From positions 62,001-126,000 of the forward strand of contig NZ_UTHA01000221.1 in assembly GCF_900582195.1 (NCBI RefSeq): a DNA stretch of 64,000 nucleotides. The letters are read 5' to 3'. Each line of letters begins with the position of its first letter. Within the stretch, counting starts at the first letter, position 1. Below are positions 36,273 through 44,900 of the stretch, one piece after another. The notes beneath the pieces are model-generated. The model searched no databases, was not told the DNA's origin, and saw nothing but the letters and a program-made list of their open reading frames with translations. This DNA comes from Pseudomonas viridiflava (GTDB taxonomy: Bacteria > Pseudomonadota > Gammaproteobacteria > Pseudomonadales > Pseudomonadaceae). The position numbers and the translations under genes were made by a program.

Positions 36273-38057
36273 CTAGTCGAGTTGTTCGGCGATGCTCTGC
36301 GGCACCGGGATCTGGATTTCCAACAGTTGTTGGGCGAAGGCTTTGCCTTGCGGATCGATGCGCAGACTGGCGACACCGCCACCGCCGAGGGCGTTTTCCA
36401 GGAGAAAATTCAGGCTGTGGGTGCCGGGCAGATACCAGCGTTCGACCCGGCCGTGGATCGGATCGAGCACATGGCTCATCCAGTCAACGATGACGGCGGG
36501 GGTCAGCGCTTCGGCGATCCACGGCAGGTATTCGGGTTTGCGCGGCAGTACGCCGATGTTGCTGTGATTGCCCTTGTCGCCAGAACGCGCCACGGCCAGT
36601 TTCACCAACGCCACACTGGCATCGGCGCGGCCTTGAGGTTTGGGTGGTTGGTGGGCAATCGGCAATTCTTCCGTGTCGAGCGCCACGAGCGAGGGCAGGA
36701 GACAGGGATGTGTTTCACCGGCCATGTCGATTTGCAGGGTGCAAGCACTTTTATCAATCAGGAATGAAAACAGACGAATCAGCGGATACACCGTTGGCCG
36801 CCCGCCGACGATGCCGGTCAGCCCCGGCGCCATGCCGGTGGCGGCCTGGGCGATTTCCCGGGAGAACAGCAGCAGTGCCTGTTTGCTCGGATGACGCACT
36901 GCGAGCTTGATCACCACTTCACGGCTGTCGTGACGCTGACCGTGGGGGCCGTAGGTGGCTTCGCTGCCGAGCAGTTCGATATCGGTTTCGGTGTACGGCG
37001 CCCAGCCGCGCTGGCTGAACATTTCCGCTGTCCTGGCGATGATCGCCCAACTGACGCGTCGTGCCTTGTCCACCGCATCGATGCCGGCGATCAGGCAACT
37101 GGCGGTGCAGCGAAAACCGTCCGGATACGTGGCGCTGACCTTGTATTTATCAGTGGGCGGCAGGCCTTTGGCACCATGGACATGAACGAGGTTTTTGCCT
37201 TGCTGCTGCAGTTTGACCTGGGTGAAATCGCAGATCACGTCAGGCAACAGATACGCTTGTGGATCGCCGATTTCATACAGCATCTGTTCGCCGACGGTCA
37301 GCGGTGTGACCAGTCCGCCGCTGCCTTCAGGTTTGCTGACGATGAATTGGCCGTCGGCGCTGACTTCGACGATAGGGAAACCGATGTGTTCGTAATCCGG
37401 CACATCGCGCCAATCGGTGAAGTTGCCACCCGTGCATTGCGCACCGCATTCGATGATGTGCCCGGCCAGCGCGGCCTGGGCGAGTTTGTCGTAGTCGTGC
37501 CACGACCAGCCGAATTCGTGCACCAGCGCGGCGCTGACCACGGCGCTGTCGACCACGCGGCCAGTGATGACGATGTCGGCGCCCAGGCGCAACGCTTCGA
37601 CGATGCCGGGGGCGCCGAGGTAGGCGTTGGTCGACACGCACATCGGCGGCAGCGGGGCGCCGCTGAACATCTCGCTGATGCCGCTGAGATGTTTGAGTTG
37701 TGGTTGCAGGTCATCGCCGAGCAACACGGCGATTTTCAGCGCGATGCCGGCCTTGTCGCATGCCTCTTGCAGGGCGGCGGCGCAGGCTTGTGGATTGACC
37801 CCACCGGCGTTGCTGATGACGCGGATGTTCTGCTCGGCCAACTGCGGCAAAAGGGGGGTGAGGACTTCGATGAAGTCGCCGGCAAACCCCGCCTGCGGAT
37901 CCTTCATGCGTGCGCCGGCCATGATCGACAGGGTGATCTCGGCGAGGTAGTCGAACACCAGATAGTCGAGCTTGCCACCTTCCACTAATTGCGCGGCGGC
38001 GGTCGAGGTGTCACCCCAGAAGGCACTGGCACATCCGATACGGACGGTAGTGGGCAT
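36273..38057 (-). CDS. atuA: AtuA, DUF1446-family terpene utilisation protein
   Basis: First gene of the atu operon, 594 residues, starting at the ATG at 38057 ([18 protein letters not shown]) with GGAGATAAAA before it. It is a DUF1446 protein ([54 protein letters not shown]) with a C-terminal DUF4387-like extension ([16 protein letters not shown]). It is required for terpene growth in P. aeruginosa, but its reaction is not established. Confidence 0.88.
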   Translation of the reverse strand: MPTTVRIGCASAFWGDTSTAAAQLVEGGKLDYLVFDYLAEITLSIMAGARMKDPQAGFAGDFIEVLTPLLPQLAEQNIRVISNAGGVNPQACAAALQEACDKAGIALKIAVLLGDDLQPQLKHLSGISEMFSGAPLPPMCVSTNAYLGAPGIVEALRLGADIVITGRVVDSAVVSAALVHEFGWSWHDYDKLAQAALAGHIIECGAQCTGGNFTDWRDVPDYEHIGFPIVEVSADGQFIVSKPEGSGGLVTPLTVGEQMLYEIGDPQAYLLPDVICDFTQVKLQQQGKNLVHVHGAKGLPPTDKYKVSATYPDGFRCTASCLIAGIDAVDKARRVSWAIIARTAEMFSQRGWAPYTETDIELLGSEATYGPHGQRHDSREVVIKLAVRHPSKQALLLFSREIAQAATGMAPGLTGIVGGRPTVYPLIRLFSFLIDKSACTLQIDMAGETHPCLLPSLVALDTEELPIAHQPPKPQGRADASVALVKLAVARSGDKGNHSNIGVLPRKPEYLPWIAEALTPAVIVDWMSHVLDPIHGRVERWYLPGTHSLNFLLENALGGGGVASLRIDPQGKAFAQQLLEIQIPVPQSIAEQLD

Positions 38058-38102
38058 TTTTATCTCCGACTCAGCAACCTGCGACAGAAGTGTCTGGAGG
38101 CT

Positions 38103-38164
38103 ACCAAGCAAGCGCTTGGTTTGTAAACAGCTGAACTAATCTTCTGCCCAAGCGCTTGCTTGGT
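38103..38164. promoter_or_regulatory. double AtuR operator
   Basis: ACCAAGCAAGCGCTTGG at 38103-38119 and its perfect 17-base inverted copy at 38148-38164 are separated by 28 bases. Each arm contains the ten-base palindrome CAAGCGCTTG. AtuR of P. aeruginosa is known to bind two short inverted repeats in the atuA-atuR gap, and these two sites fit that description. They lie 46 and 91 bases upstream of atuA. Confidence 0.85.
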
Positions 38165-38241
38165 TGCCGCTGGCGGCTTAAATTGCGCGCAACCCTGCGG
38201 TTTCAGGGGGCAACAGACTGATCGACTGTAGGAGAGAACGG

Positions 38242-38865
38242 GTGGACGAGCAAAAAGCCCTGAGGGTCATGCGCGATTTGGTCGACGAAGGCCAGTTGAC
38301 CGACCCCGACAGCGCCCGCGGCAAATTGCTGCAAGTGGCGGCTCACCTGTTCCGCAACAAAGGCTACGAACGCACCACGGTGCGCGATCTGGCCGGTGCA
38401 GTTGGCATCCAGTCGGGAAGCATTTTTCATCACTTCAAAAGCAAGGACGAAATCCTCCGCGCGGTGATGGAAGAAACCATCCGCTACAACACTGCGTTGA
38501 TGCGTGCAGCACTCGCCGATGCGGCTGATGTGCGCGAGCGCGTGCTGGCGCTGATCCGCTGCGAATTGCAGTCGATCATGGGCGGCAGCGGTGAAGCCAT
38601 GGCGGTGCTGGTCTACGAATGGCGCTCGCTGTCCGAAGAAGGTCAGGCCAAAGTGCTGGCGCTGCGCGATGTTTACGAAGACATCTGGCTGCAAGTGCTG
38701 AGTGAAGCCAAGGACGCCGGATTCATTCGTGGCGATGTATTTATTACCCGACGTTTCCTCACTGGCGCACTGTCGTGGACGACCACCTGGTTCCGTGCCG
38801 GCGGCAGTTTGAGCCTTGATCAACTGGCCGATGAGGCGTTGATTCTGGTCCTCGAAGAACGTTGA
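38242..38865 (+). CDS. atuR: TetR-family repressor of the atu operon
   Basis: A 207-residue TetR regulator. The helix-turn-helix is TTVRDLAGAVGIQSGSIFHH (about residues 45-70) and the C-terminal ligand domain is full length. It starts with a GTG at 38242 preceded by AGGAGAG. It is divergent from atuA across the double operator and should repress both directions until a terpenoid acyl-CoA is present. Confidence 0.9.
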   Translation: MDEQKALRVMRDLVDEGQLTDPDSARGKLLQVAAHLFRNKGYERTTVRDLAGAVGIQSGSIFHHFKSKDEILRAVMEETIRYNTALMRAALADAADVRERVLALIRCELQSIMGGSGEAMAVLVYEWRSLSEEGQAKVLALRDVYEDIWLQVLSEAKDAGFIRGDVFITRRFLTGALSWTTTWFRAGGSLSLDQLADEALILVLEER

Positions 38866-38957
38866 AGCACTTTCTATCCGGCCGGGAAACTGGCTAACTG
38901 GGCGAAACCGCCTAGCTTGAATGCATTGATCGGTATTTTTTCGGGGAGTGGGGTGTT

Positions 38958-39755
38958 TTGAAGTCTTCGCCAATTCGGACGGCCGCGGGTTTGATGCTCG
39001 CAGCGCTGGCTGCATTTTGGGTATTGCCCGCTCAGGCAGCGCAATTGGTTCGGGTCGGCGCGGCGCATTTTCCGCCCTATACCATTCGTCCGGAAAACGG
39101 TGCCGATACAGGCCTCTTGCCGCAATTGGTCGAGGCTCTCAATCGCCTGCAAAGCGACTATCAGTTTGTCCTGGTGCCGACCTCGATTCCCCGCCGTTTC
39201 GGGGATTTCAAGCAGGGCCGGATCGACATGGCGATTTTCGAGAATCCCGATTGGGGCTGGAAGGAAATTCCCCACACGGATGTCGACATGGGCCTTGAGG
39301 ATGCGGAGATTTTCGTCGCGCAACGCGAAGACGGTCGTCAGCAGAACTATTTTGCCGACCTGACCGGCAAGCGTCTGGCACTGTTCAGCGGTTATCACTA
39401 CGAATTCGCCAACTTCAATGCCGACCCAAAATTCCTCGCGCAGAATTTCAACGCCACGCTGACCTATTCCCACGACAGTAACCTGCTGATGGTGCTGCGC
39501 TCGCGTGCGGATATTGCCCTGGTGACCCGCTCCTACCTGAGCGATTACCTGCTGCGTAACGAGAAGGTGCGCGACGAGTTGCTGGTGTCGCAGCGCATCG
39601 ATCAGGTTTATCACCACTACGCCATTCTTCGTCCGACGGCGCCCATTACGGGCCCAGCGTTTGGAAAGTTACTTCAGGGTTTACGCGACAATGGCGAGAT
39701 GCTGAAAATTTTCGATCCGTACAAGATTGCGGTAGTGCCGGTGCCTCATCGCTGA
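38958..39755 (+). CDS. periplasmic SBP_bac_3 substrate-binding protein
   Basis: A 265-residue exported binding protein. The signal peptide ends near ...WVLPAQAAQLV, with cleavage about residue 27. The fold is the amino-acid-type SBP_bac_3 domain (VRVGAAHFPPYTIRPENGAD and GDFKQGRIDMAIF). The start codon is TTG at 38958, with GGGGAGTGGGG upstream. There is no ABC permease beside it. The ligand is unknown, and a link to pyoverdine is not shown: no iron-starvation box was found upstream. Confidence 0.85.
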   Translation: MKSSPIRTAAGLMLAALAAFWVLPAQAAQLVRVGAAHFPPYTIRPENGADTGLLPQLVEALNRLQSDYQFVLVPTSIPRRFGDFKQGRIDMAIFENPDWGWKEIPHTDVDMGLEDAEIFVAQREDGRQQNYFADLTGKRLALFSGYHYEFANFNADPKFLAQNFNATLTYSHDSNLLMVLRSRADIALVTRSYLSDYLLRNEKVRDELLVSQRIDQVYHHYAILRPTAPITGPAFGKLLQGLRDNGEMLKIFDPYKIAVVPVPHR

Positions 39756-39768
39756 GGCACTGATTTTC
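39741..39768 (+). terminator. rho-independent terminator overlapping the stop codon
   Basis: GTGCCTCA and TGAGGCAC form an eight-base perfect stem with a TCGC loop, followed by TGATTTT. The second arm includes the TGA stop of the binding-protein gene. It isolates that gene from pvdY. Confidence 0.75.
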
Positions 39769-39777
39769 CGCAAAGCC

Positions 39778-39801
39778 TAAATTTCCCCTTTCGGCTCACG
39801 T
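39778..39801 (+). promoter_or_regulatory. PvdS-dependent promoter (iron-starvation box) of pvdY
   Basis: TAAAT at 39778-39782 and CGT at 39799-39801 are exactly 16 bases apart, the spacing of PvdS promoters; the -35 context GCCTAAATTTCCC also fits. It is 41 bases upstream of the pvdY ATG. Confidence 0.8.
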
Positions 39802-39841
39802 CACATCGTTGAACTGTCGACGATTATCGTGAGCCCGACCC

Positions 39842-40855
39842 ATGTCCAATCTGAATGACCTGACTGCCCTGGCCTTGCCTTCGGGCAGTCAACTGATCGC
39901 TGATGCAACTGAAAGCCGTCTGAGCCTGAGTCTGGACGGACAACCGCTGATCCGCTTGCGCCTTGATCGGGAGGCCAAGGGGCCGATCCAGATCGATGAG
40001 CGCTTTGCGCTGCCGCCCGGGCAGGCGTTATGGGCGGCCTGTTACTGGCTGTTCGCCCGCGATCCGGCGTGCCAGCAATTGACCTGGCAACTGGATCAGC
40101 CGCCGACCGAAGCCTTGCTCAGTGGCTTGTTGGTGAACACCGAAGTGGCTGGCGAATATCGCTGCGAGCGCACGCTGTTCTGGCAGTTGCCGCAACCGTG
40201 GCTCGGCACTTCGCTGACCGGCAGCTATCCGCAGCAAATGGTCATCAGCCAGGGCAAGCGCCATCCGCTGCGACCGGTGAAGCCGCGGGGTGAGGTGTAT
40301 CGGCGTTTCGATGCGCGTCTGGGGGCGTGGATTTCCCTGCACACGGTCGAGATCGAAGAGGATCTGCCGCGCTTCAACCGCTGGCAGAACAGCCCGCGCG
40401 TTGCCAGTTTCTGGCAGGAAGAGGGCAGTCTCGAGAAGCATCGCGAATACCTGAGCAAACTTGATGCCGATCCGCACACGCTGACGTTGATCGGCTGTTT
40501 CGATGATCAGCCGTTTGCCTATTTCGAAGCCTACTGGGCCAAGGAAGATCGCATCGCGCCGTTCTACGATGCCGACAATTACGATCGTGGCATTCACATG
40601 CTGGTGGGCGAGGAAGATCATCGCGGCCCGCATAAAGTGGCGAGCTGGTTATCGGCGCTGGTGCATTACCTGTTTCTCGATGATCCGCGCACGCAGCGCG
40701 TGGTCGCTGAGCCTCGGGCCGACAACGCGAAGATGATCGGCCACATGCAGAATCAGTGTTTCCACTGTGAGAAGGAGTTCGACTTCCCGCATAAACGCGC
40801 GGCGCTGATGATGCTGGGGCGTGAGCGGTTTTTTGATCGGTGCAAGTTGGCGTGA
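39842..40855 (+). CDS. pvdY: N-hydroxyornithine acetyltransferase-type siderophore enzyme (IucB family)
   Basis: A 337-residue protein of the IucB/RhbD siderophore acetyltransferase family. An N-terminal domain (about 1-145) precedes a GNAT domain with FAYFEAYWAKEDRIAPFYDA, HMLVGEEDHRGPHKVASWLS and AEPRADNAKMIGHM. Because it sits between a PvdS promoter and pvdS, it is probably the N5-hydroxyornithine acetylase PvdY needed for pyoverdines with acetyl-hydroxyornithine. The symbol is an inference from family and context. Confidence 0.8.
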   Translation: MSNLNDLTALALPSGSQLIADATESRLSLSLDGQPLIRLRLDREAKGPIQIDERFALPPGQALWAACYWLFARDPACQQLTWQLDQPPTEALLSGLLVNTEVAGEYRCERTLFWQLPQPWLGTSLTGSYPQQMVISQGKRHPLRPVKPRGEVYRRFDARLGAWISLHTVEIEEDLPRFNRWQNSPRVASFWQEEGSLEKHREYLSKLDADPHTLTLIGCFDDQPFAYFEAYWAKEDRIAPFYDADNYDRGIHMLVGEEDHRGPHKVASWLSALVHYLFLDDPRTQRVVAEPRADNAKMIGHMQNQCFHCEKEFDFPHKRAALMMLGRERFFDRCKLA

Positions 40856-40895
40856 GGCGGTCGGGCTTGAGATTCATTGTGGTCTCGAGTCCGCC

Positions 40896-40967
40896 TTCGC
40901 GAGCAAGCTCGCTCCCACATTTGATCTCTGTACGCAGAACCAATGTGGGAGCGAGCTTGCTCGCGAA
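40896..40967. repeat. REPIN between pvdY and pvdS
   Basis: Arms with TTCGCGAGCAAGCTCGCTCC and GTGGGAGCGAGCTTGCTCGC form an inverted pair with a 24-base spacer. It lies in the convergent gap between pvdY and pvdS and could provide 3' ends for both. Confidence 0.88.
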
Positions 40968-40990
40968 TGGCTTGACGCCGAATTCAGATC

Positions 40991-41545
40991 TTAGCGACGA
41001 CCGGCAATCACCGCATCCCGACGACTGCCCGAGACCTTGCGGCAATGCACCAGTGCATCACGAATCATGAAGTTGACCAAGGTTGGCGAAACGCCGAGTT
41101 CCTTGGCGATGTCCTTCTGCGGCACGCCGTGCAGGCGGTACATCTCGAACGCGTAGCGAGTGCGGCTGGGCAGCTCGGTCAGTGCATCGGCGATGTGTTC
41201 CAGGGTCGAGAAGTTGATGTGCGAAGTTTCCGGCGAAGCACCCTGAATGACCACATTCAGCCCTTCCTCTTCAGGGCCGGAGTACTTTTGCTCAAGCGCC
41301 TGTTTGCGATAGTGATCGATGGCGAGGTTGCGCACGATCTGGAACAGATAACTCAGTTGAGCCTTGATCGACGACGTGATCGGTGGCGCCGATTGCAGGC
41401 GGAAAAACGCATCCTGCACCACATCTTCGGCGCGTGACCGGCAGCCGGTAATACGGGCTGCAATCTTGACCAGAATCAGTCGATTGTCGACGAATGCCTG
41501 AAGTAGCGGTGAATCGCACCTGCTTGTGGATACTTGTTCCGTCAT
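40991..41545 (-). CDS. pvdS: extracytoplasmic-function sigma factor PvdS
   Basis: Iron-starvation sigma factor that directs transcription of pyoverdine genes, 184 residues, with the ATG at 41545. Sigma region 2 (AEDVVQDAFFRLQSAPPITS, QIVRNLAIDHYRKQALEQKY) and region 4 (LPSRTRYAFEMYRLHGVPQK) are nearly identical to the P. aeruginosa protein; only the C-terminal tail differs. It is expected to be held by the anti-sigma FpvR and repressed by Fur under iron sufficiency, consistent with the Fur-box-like sequence upstream. Confidence 0.96.
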   Translation of the reverse strand: MTEQVSTSRCDSPLLQAFVDNRLILVKIAARITGCRSRAEDVVQDAFFRLQSAPPITSSIKAQLSYLFQIVRNLAIDHYRKQALEQKYSGPEEEGLNVVIQGASPETSHINFSTLEHIADALTELPSRTRYAFEMYRLHGVPQKDIAKELGVSPTLVNFMIRDALVHCRKVSGSRRDAVIAGRR

Positions 41546-41632
41546 GGAAATCACCTTGCTGCCAAATAGGTTAGTGGGACGCCTTAAGGGGCGGGGCCGT
41601 CCTACACATCGAGCGACAAATTATGTTGAATG

Positions 41633-41651
41633 ATAATGATTGTCAATTGAG
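41633..41651 (-). promoter_or_regulatory. Fur-box-like site upstream of pvdS
   Basis: GATAATGATTGTCAATTGA matches 13 of 19 bases of the Fur consensus, with the first nine perfect. It is 88-106 bases upstream of the pvdS ATG, as expected for Fur repression of an iron-starvation sigma factor. Confidence 0.75.
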
Positions 41652-41739
41652 AAAGAGAAGTAATGCGCTGCAAAGGTGCATTCTGAGAACTGCGGCACGC
41701 CGCCGCACCCCGGCCCTGTTGGCGCTCCCGCCCGCCGAC

Positions 41740-41763
41740 TAATTATTTCAAGACGTCATCCGT
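41740..41763 (+). promoter_or_regulatory. PvdS-dependent promoter of pvdL
   Basis: TAATT at 41740-41744 and CGT at 41761-41763 are exactly 16 bases apart. The -35 differs from the TAAAT consensus at one base. Transcription would start near 41771, leaving a leader of about 145 bases. Confidence 0.65.
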
Positions 41764-41781
41764 TCTCATTGGTGAATGGTT

Positions 41782-41863
41782 CCGGGTGCACATCCCCGGC
41801 CAGACAGCATTCCGATGCCTTGCGCGGTCGGCACAGACCGCGCCCTGCATGCCCCTCGAGGGG
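41782..41863 (+). promoter_or_regulatory. structured 5' leader of pvdL
   Basis: Three inverted repeats lie in the predicted leader: CCGGG/CCCGG (41782-41799), GCGCGGTC/GACCGCGC (41822-41843) and the palindrome CCCCTCGAGGGG (41852-41863). None has a U-tract, so mRNA stability or translation control is more likely than termination. Confidence 0.5.
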
Positions 41864-41916
41864 TGTGACGCAGTAACCCGATTCCATTAGCAAGCCGAAT
41901 TCAGGCAGGAAACCTC

Positions 41917-44900
41917 ATGACCGACGCGTTCGAACTCCCCAGCACCCTGGTCCAAGCCCTCCAGCGCCGCGCGGCCCTGACCCCGGATCAACTGGCTTTG
42001 CGTTTTCTTGCCGAAAGCGAAGAGCAGGCTGTGGTACTCAGTTATCGCGAACTGGATGAACGCGCGCGCACCATTGCCGCCGCTCTGCAAGCCGAGGCGG
42101 CGTTCGGTGATCGCGCGGTGCTGCTGTTCCCGAGCGGCCCGGACTACGTCGCGGCGTTTTTTGGTTGCCTGTACGCCGGCGTGATCGCGGTGCCGGCTTA
42201 TCCGCCGGAATCTGCGCGTCGTCACCATCAGGAGCGTTTGTTGTCGATCGTCGCCGACGCCGAACCGCGTCTGCTGCTGACCAGCGCCGACTTGCGCGAT
42301 GCCTTGCAGCAGATCGAGGGCGCGCCACCGCTGCTGTGCGTCGATACCCTCGACAACTCGCTGGCAGACCAATGGGTTGAACCGGTCCTGCCGCAAGACC
42401 ACATCGCCTTCCTGCAATACACCTCCGGCTCCACCGCGCTGCCCAAAGGCGTGCAAGTCAGCCACGGCAATCTGGTCGCCAACGAACTGTTGATCCGCCA
42501 TGGTTTCGGTATCGATGTGAACCCGGACGACGTCATCGTCAGCTGGCTGCCGCTGTATCACGACATGGGTTTGATCGGTGGCTTGCTGCAGCCGATTTTC
42601 AGCGGCGTACCGTGCATCCTGATGTCGCCGGCGTATTTCCTCGGCCGGCCATTGCGCTGGCTGGAAGCGATCAGCGAGTACGGCGGGACCATCAGCGGCG
42701 GGCCGGACTTTGCCTATCGCTTGTGCAGCGAGCGGGTCAGCGAATCGGCGCTTGAGCGTCTCGATCTGAGCCGTTGGCGCGTGGCGTATTCCGGCTCCGA
42801 GCCGATCCGTCTCGACACCCTTGAACGCTTCGCCGAGAAGTTCGCGGCGAGCGGTTTCAGCGCAGACAATTTCATGGCTTCGTACGGTCTGGCCGAGGCG
42901 ACGCTGTTCGTCGCCGGCACCCCGCGCGGCACCGGCATCCCGGCACTGCGAGTGGACGATCAGGCGCTGGCGCAAAATCGCGCGGAGCCGGGCGAAGGCA
43001 GCCCGATCATGAGTTGCGGCATCAGCCAGCCCGAGCATGCGGTGCTGATCGTCGAACCAAACTCCCTCGAAGAACTGGCCGATAACGCTGTCGGCGAAGT
43101 CTGGGCCGCCGGCCCGAGCATCGCCCTAGGGTACTGGCGCAATCCCGAAGCCAGCGCCAAGACTTTCGTGCAGCACGCCGGCCGCACTTGGCTACGTACC
43201 GGTGACTTGGGCTTCATGCGTGCAGGCGAGCTATTCATCACCGGTCGCCTGAAGGACATGCTGATCGTGCGCGGCCACAACCTGTATCCGCAGGACATCG
43301 AAAGGACTGTCGAGAACCAAGTGGAGGTGGTGCGCAAGGGCCGCGTCGCCGCGTTCGCCGTCAATCAGGATGGCGAGGAGGGCATCGGCATCGCGGCAGA
43401 AATAAGCCGCAGCGTGCAGAAAATCCTGCCGCCGGAGGCGTTGATCAAAGCCATACGCCAAGCGGTGGCCGAGGCTTATCAGCAAGCGCCGAGCGTGGTG
43501 GTGTTGCTCAACCCGGGCGCGCTGCCGAAAACCTCCAGCGGAAAGTTGCAACGTTCGGCGTGCCGCAATCGTCTGGCCGATGGCAGCCTCGACAGCTACG
43601 CAGTATTCCCGACGACGGCATCCGAAAGCCAAGAGGCAATCACCAGCGCATCCGAACTTGAAGCCCTGATCGCGAAAATCTGGGCCGAGCAACTCAACGT
43701 GAAACAGGTCAACGCCGACGACCACTTCTTCCTGCTCGGCGGTAACTCGATCGCCGCCACCCAAGTCATCGCCCGGGTTCGCGAAGAACTCGCTCTAGAG
43801 TTGAATCTGCGCCTGCTGTTCGAAGCACCTACCCTGTCTGCATTCGCTGCTGCCGTGGCGCAACAGCAGCAGGACGGCGGCAGCGCGCAAGGCGCAATCA
43901 CCGCACTGTCGCGCAGCGAGCCGATGCCGCAATCGCTGGCACAAAATCGTCTGTGGATCACCTGGCAACTCGACCCGCAGAGCAGCGCCTACAACATTCC
44001 CGGTGCCCTGCGTCTGCGCGGCGAACTCGACGAAGACGCCTTGCGTGCAAGCTTCCAGCAACTGATCGAACGCCACGAATCCCTGCGCACACGTTTCTTC
44101 GAACGCGACGGCGTGGCCCTGCAACAAATCGATGCCACCGCTGAATTCAACCTGCAACTGATCGACATCAGCGATCTGCCAGCGCATGAGCGCGAAGCCC
44201 GCGCTCTGCAGATTCGCGAAGACGAAGCACGCACTCAGTTCGACCTGGAGAAAGGTCCGCTGCTGTGGGTGACGCTGGTGCGCCTCGATGACGAAGATCA
44301 CCAACTGCTGGTGACGATGCACCACATCATCGCCGACGGCTGGTCGCTGAATGTATTGATCGACGAATTCTCGCGCCTGTACGCCGCCGCTTCGCAAGGC
44401 ACGACGGTCAGTCTCACGCCGCTGCCAACCCAATACGCCGACTACGGCAACTGGCAGCGTCAATGGCTTGCGCAAGGCGAGGGCGAGCGGCAACTGGCGT
44501 ACTGGAAAGCGCAGTTGGGCGAAGAACATCCGGCGCTGGAACTGGCCACCGATTACCCACGGTCGGCCAAGAAAATTCACAGCGCCGCGCGCCACACCGT
44601 GCGTCTCGGCGCCAGCCTCAGCGATGCGATCCGCAACACGGCGCAGGCGCACCAGTCGACGCCGTTCATGCTGCTGCTCTCGGCACTCCAGAGCCTTCTG
44701 CATCGCTACAGCGGTCAGCGTGACATCCGCATCGGCGTACCCAACGCCAACCGTCCGCGCCTGGAAACCCAGGGCCTGATCGGCTTCTTCATCAACACCC
44801 AAGTGCTGCGTGCAAAGATCGATTCGCGCCTGTCATTCGTTGCGCTGTTGGCCCAGACCCGCAACGCCGCACTCGGTGCCCAGGCGAATCAGGATCTGCC

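Larger units (their letters stand above)
41546..41916. other. pvdS-pvdL divergent control region
   Basis: 371 bases carrying the Fur-box-like site for pvdS, the PvdS promoter of pvdL and the structured pvdL leader. No open frame here is credible. Confidence 0.7.
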
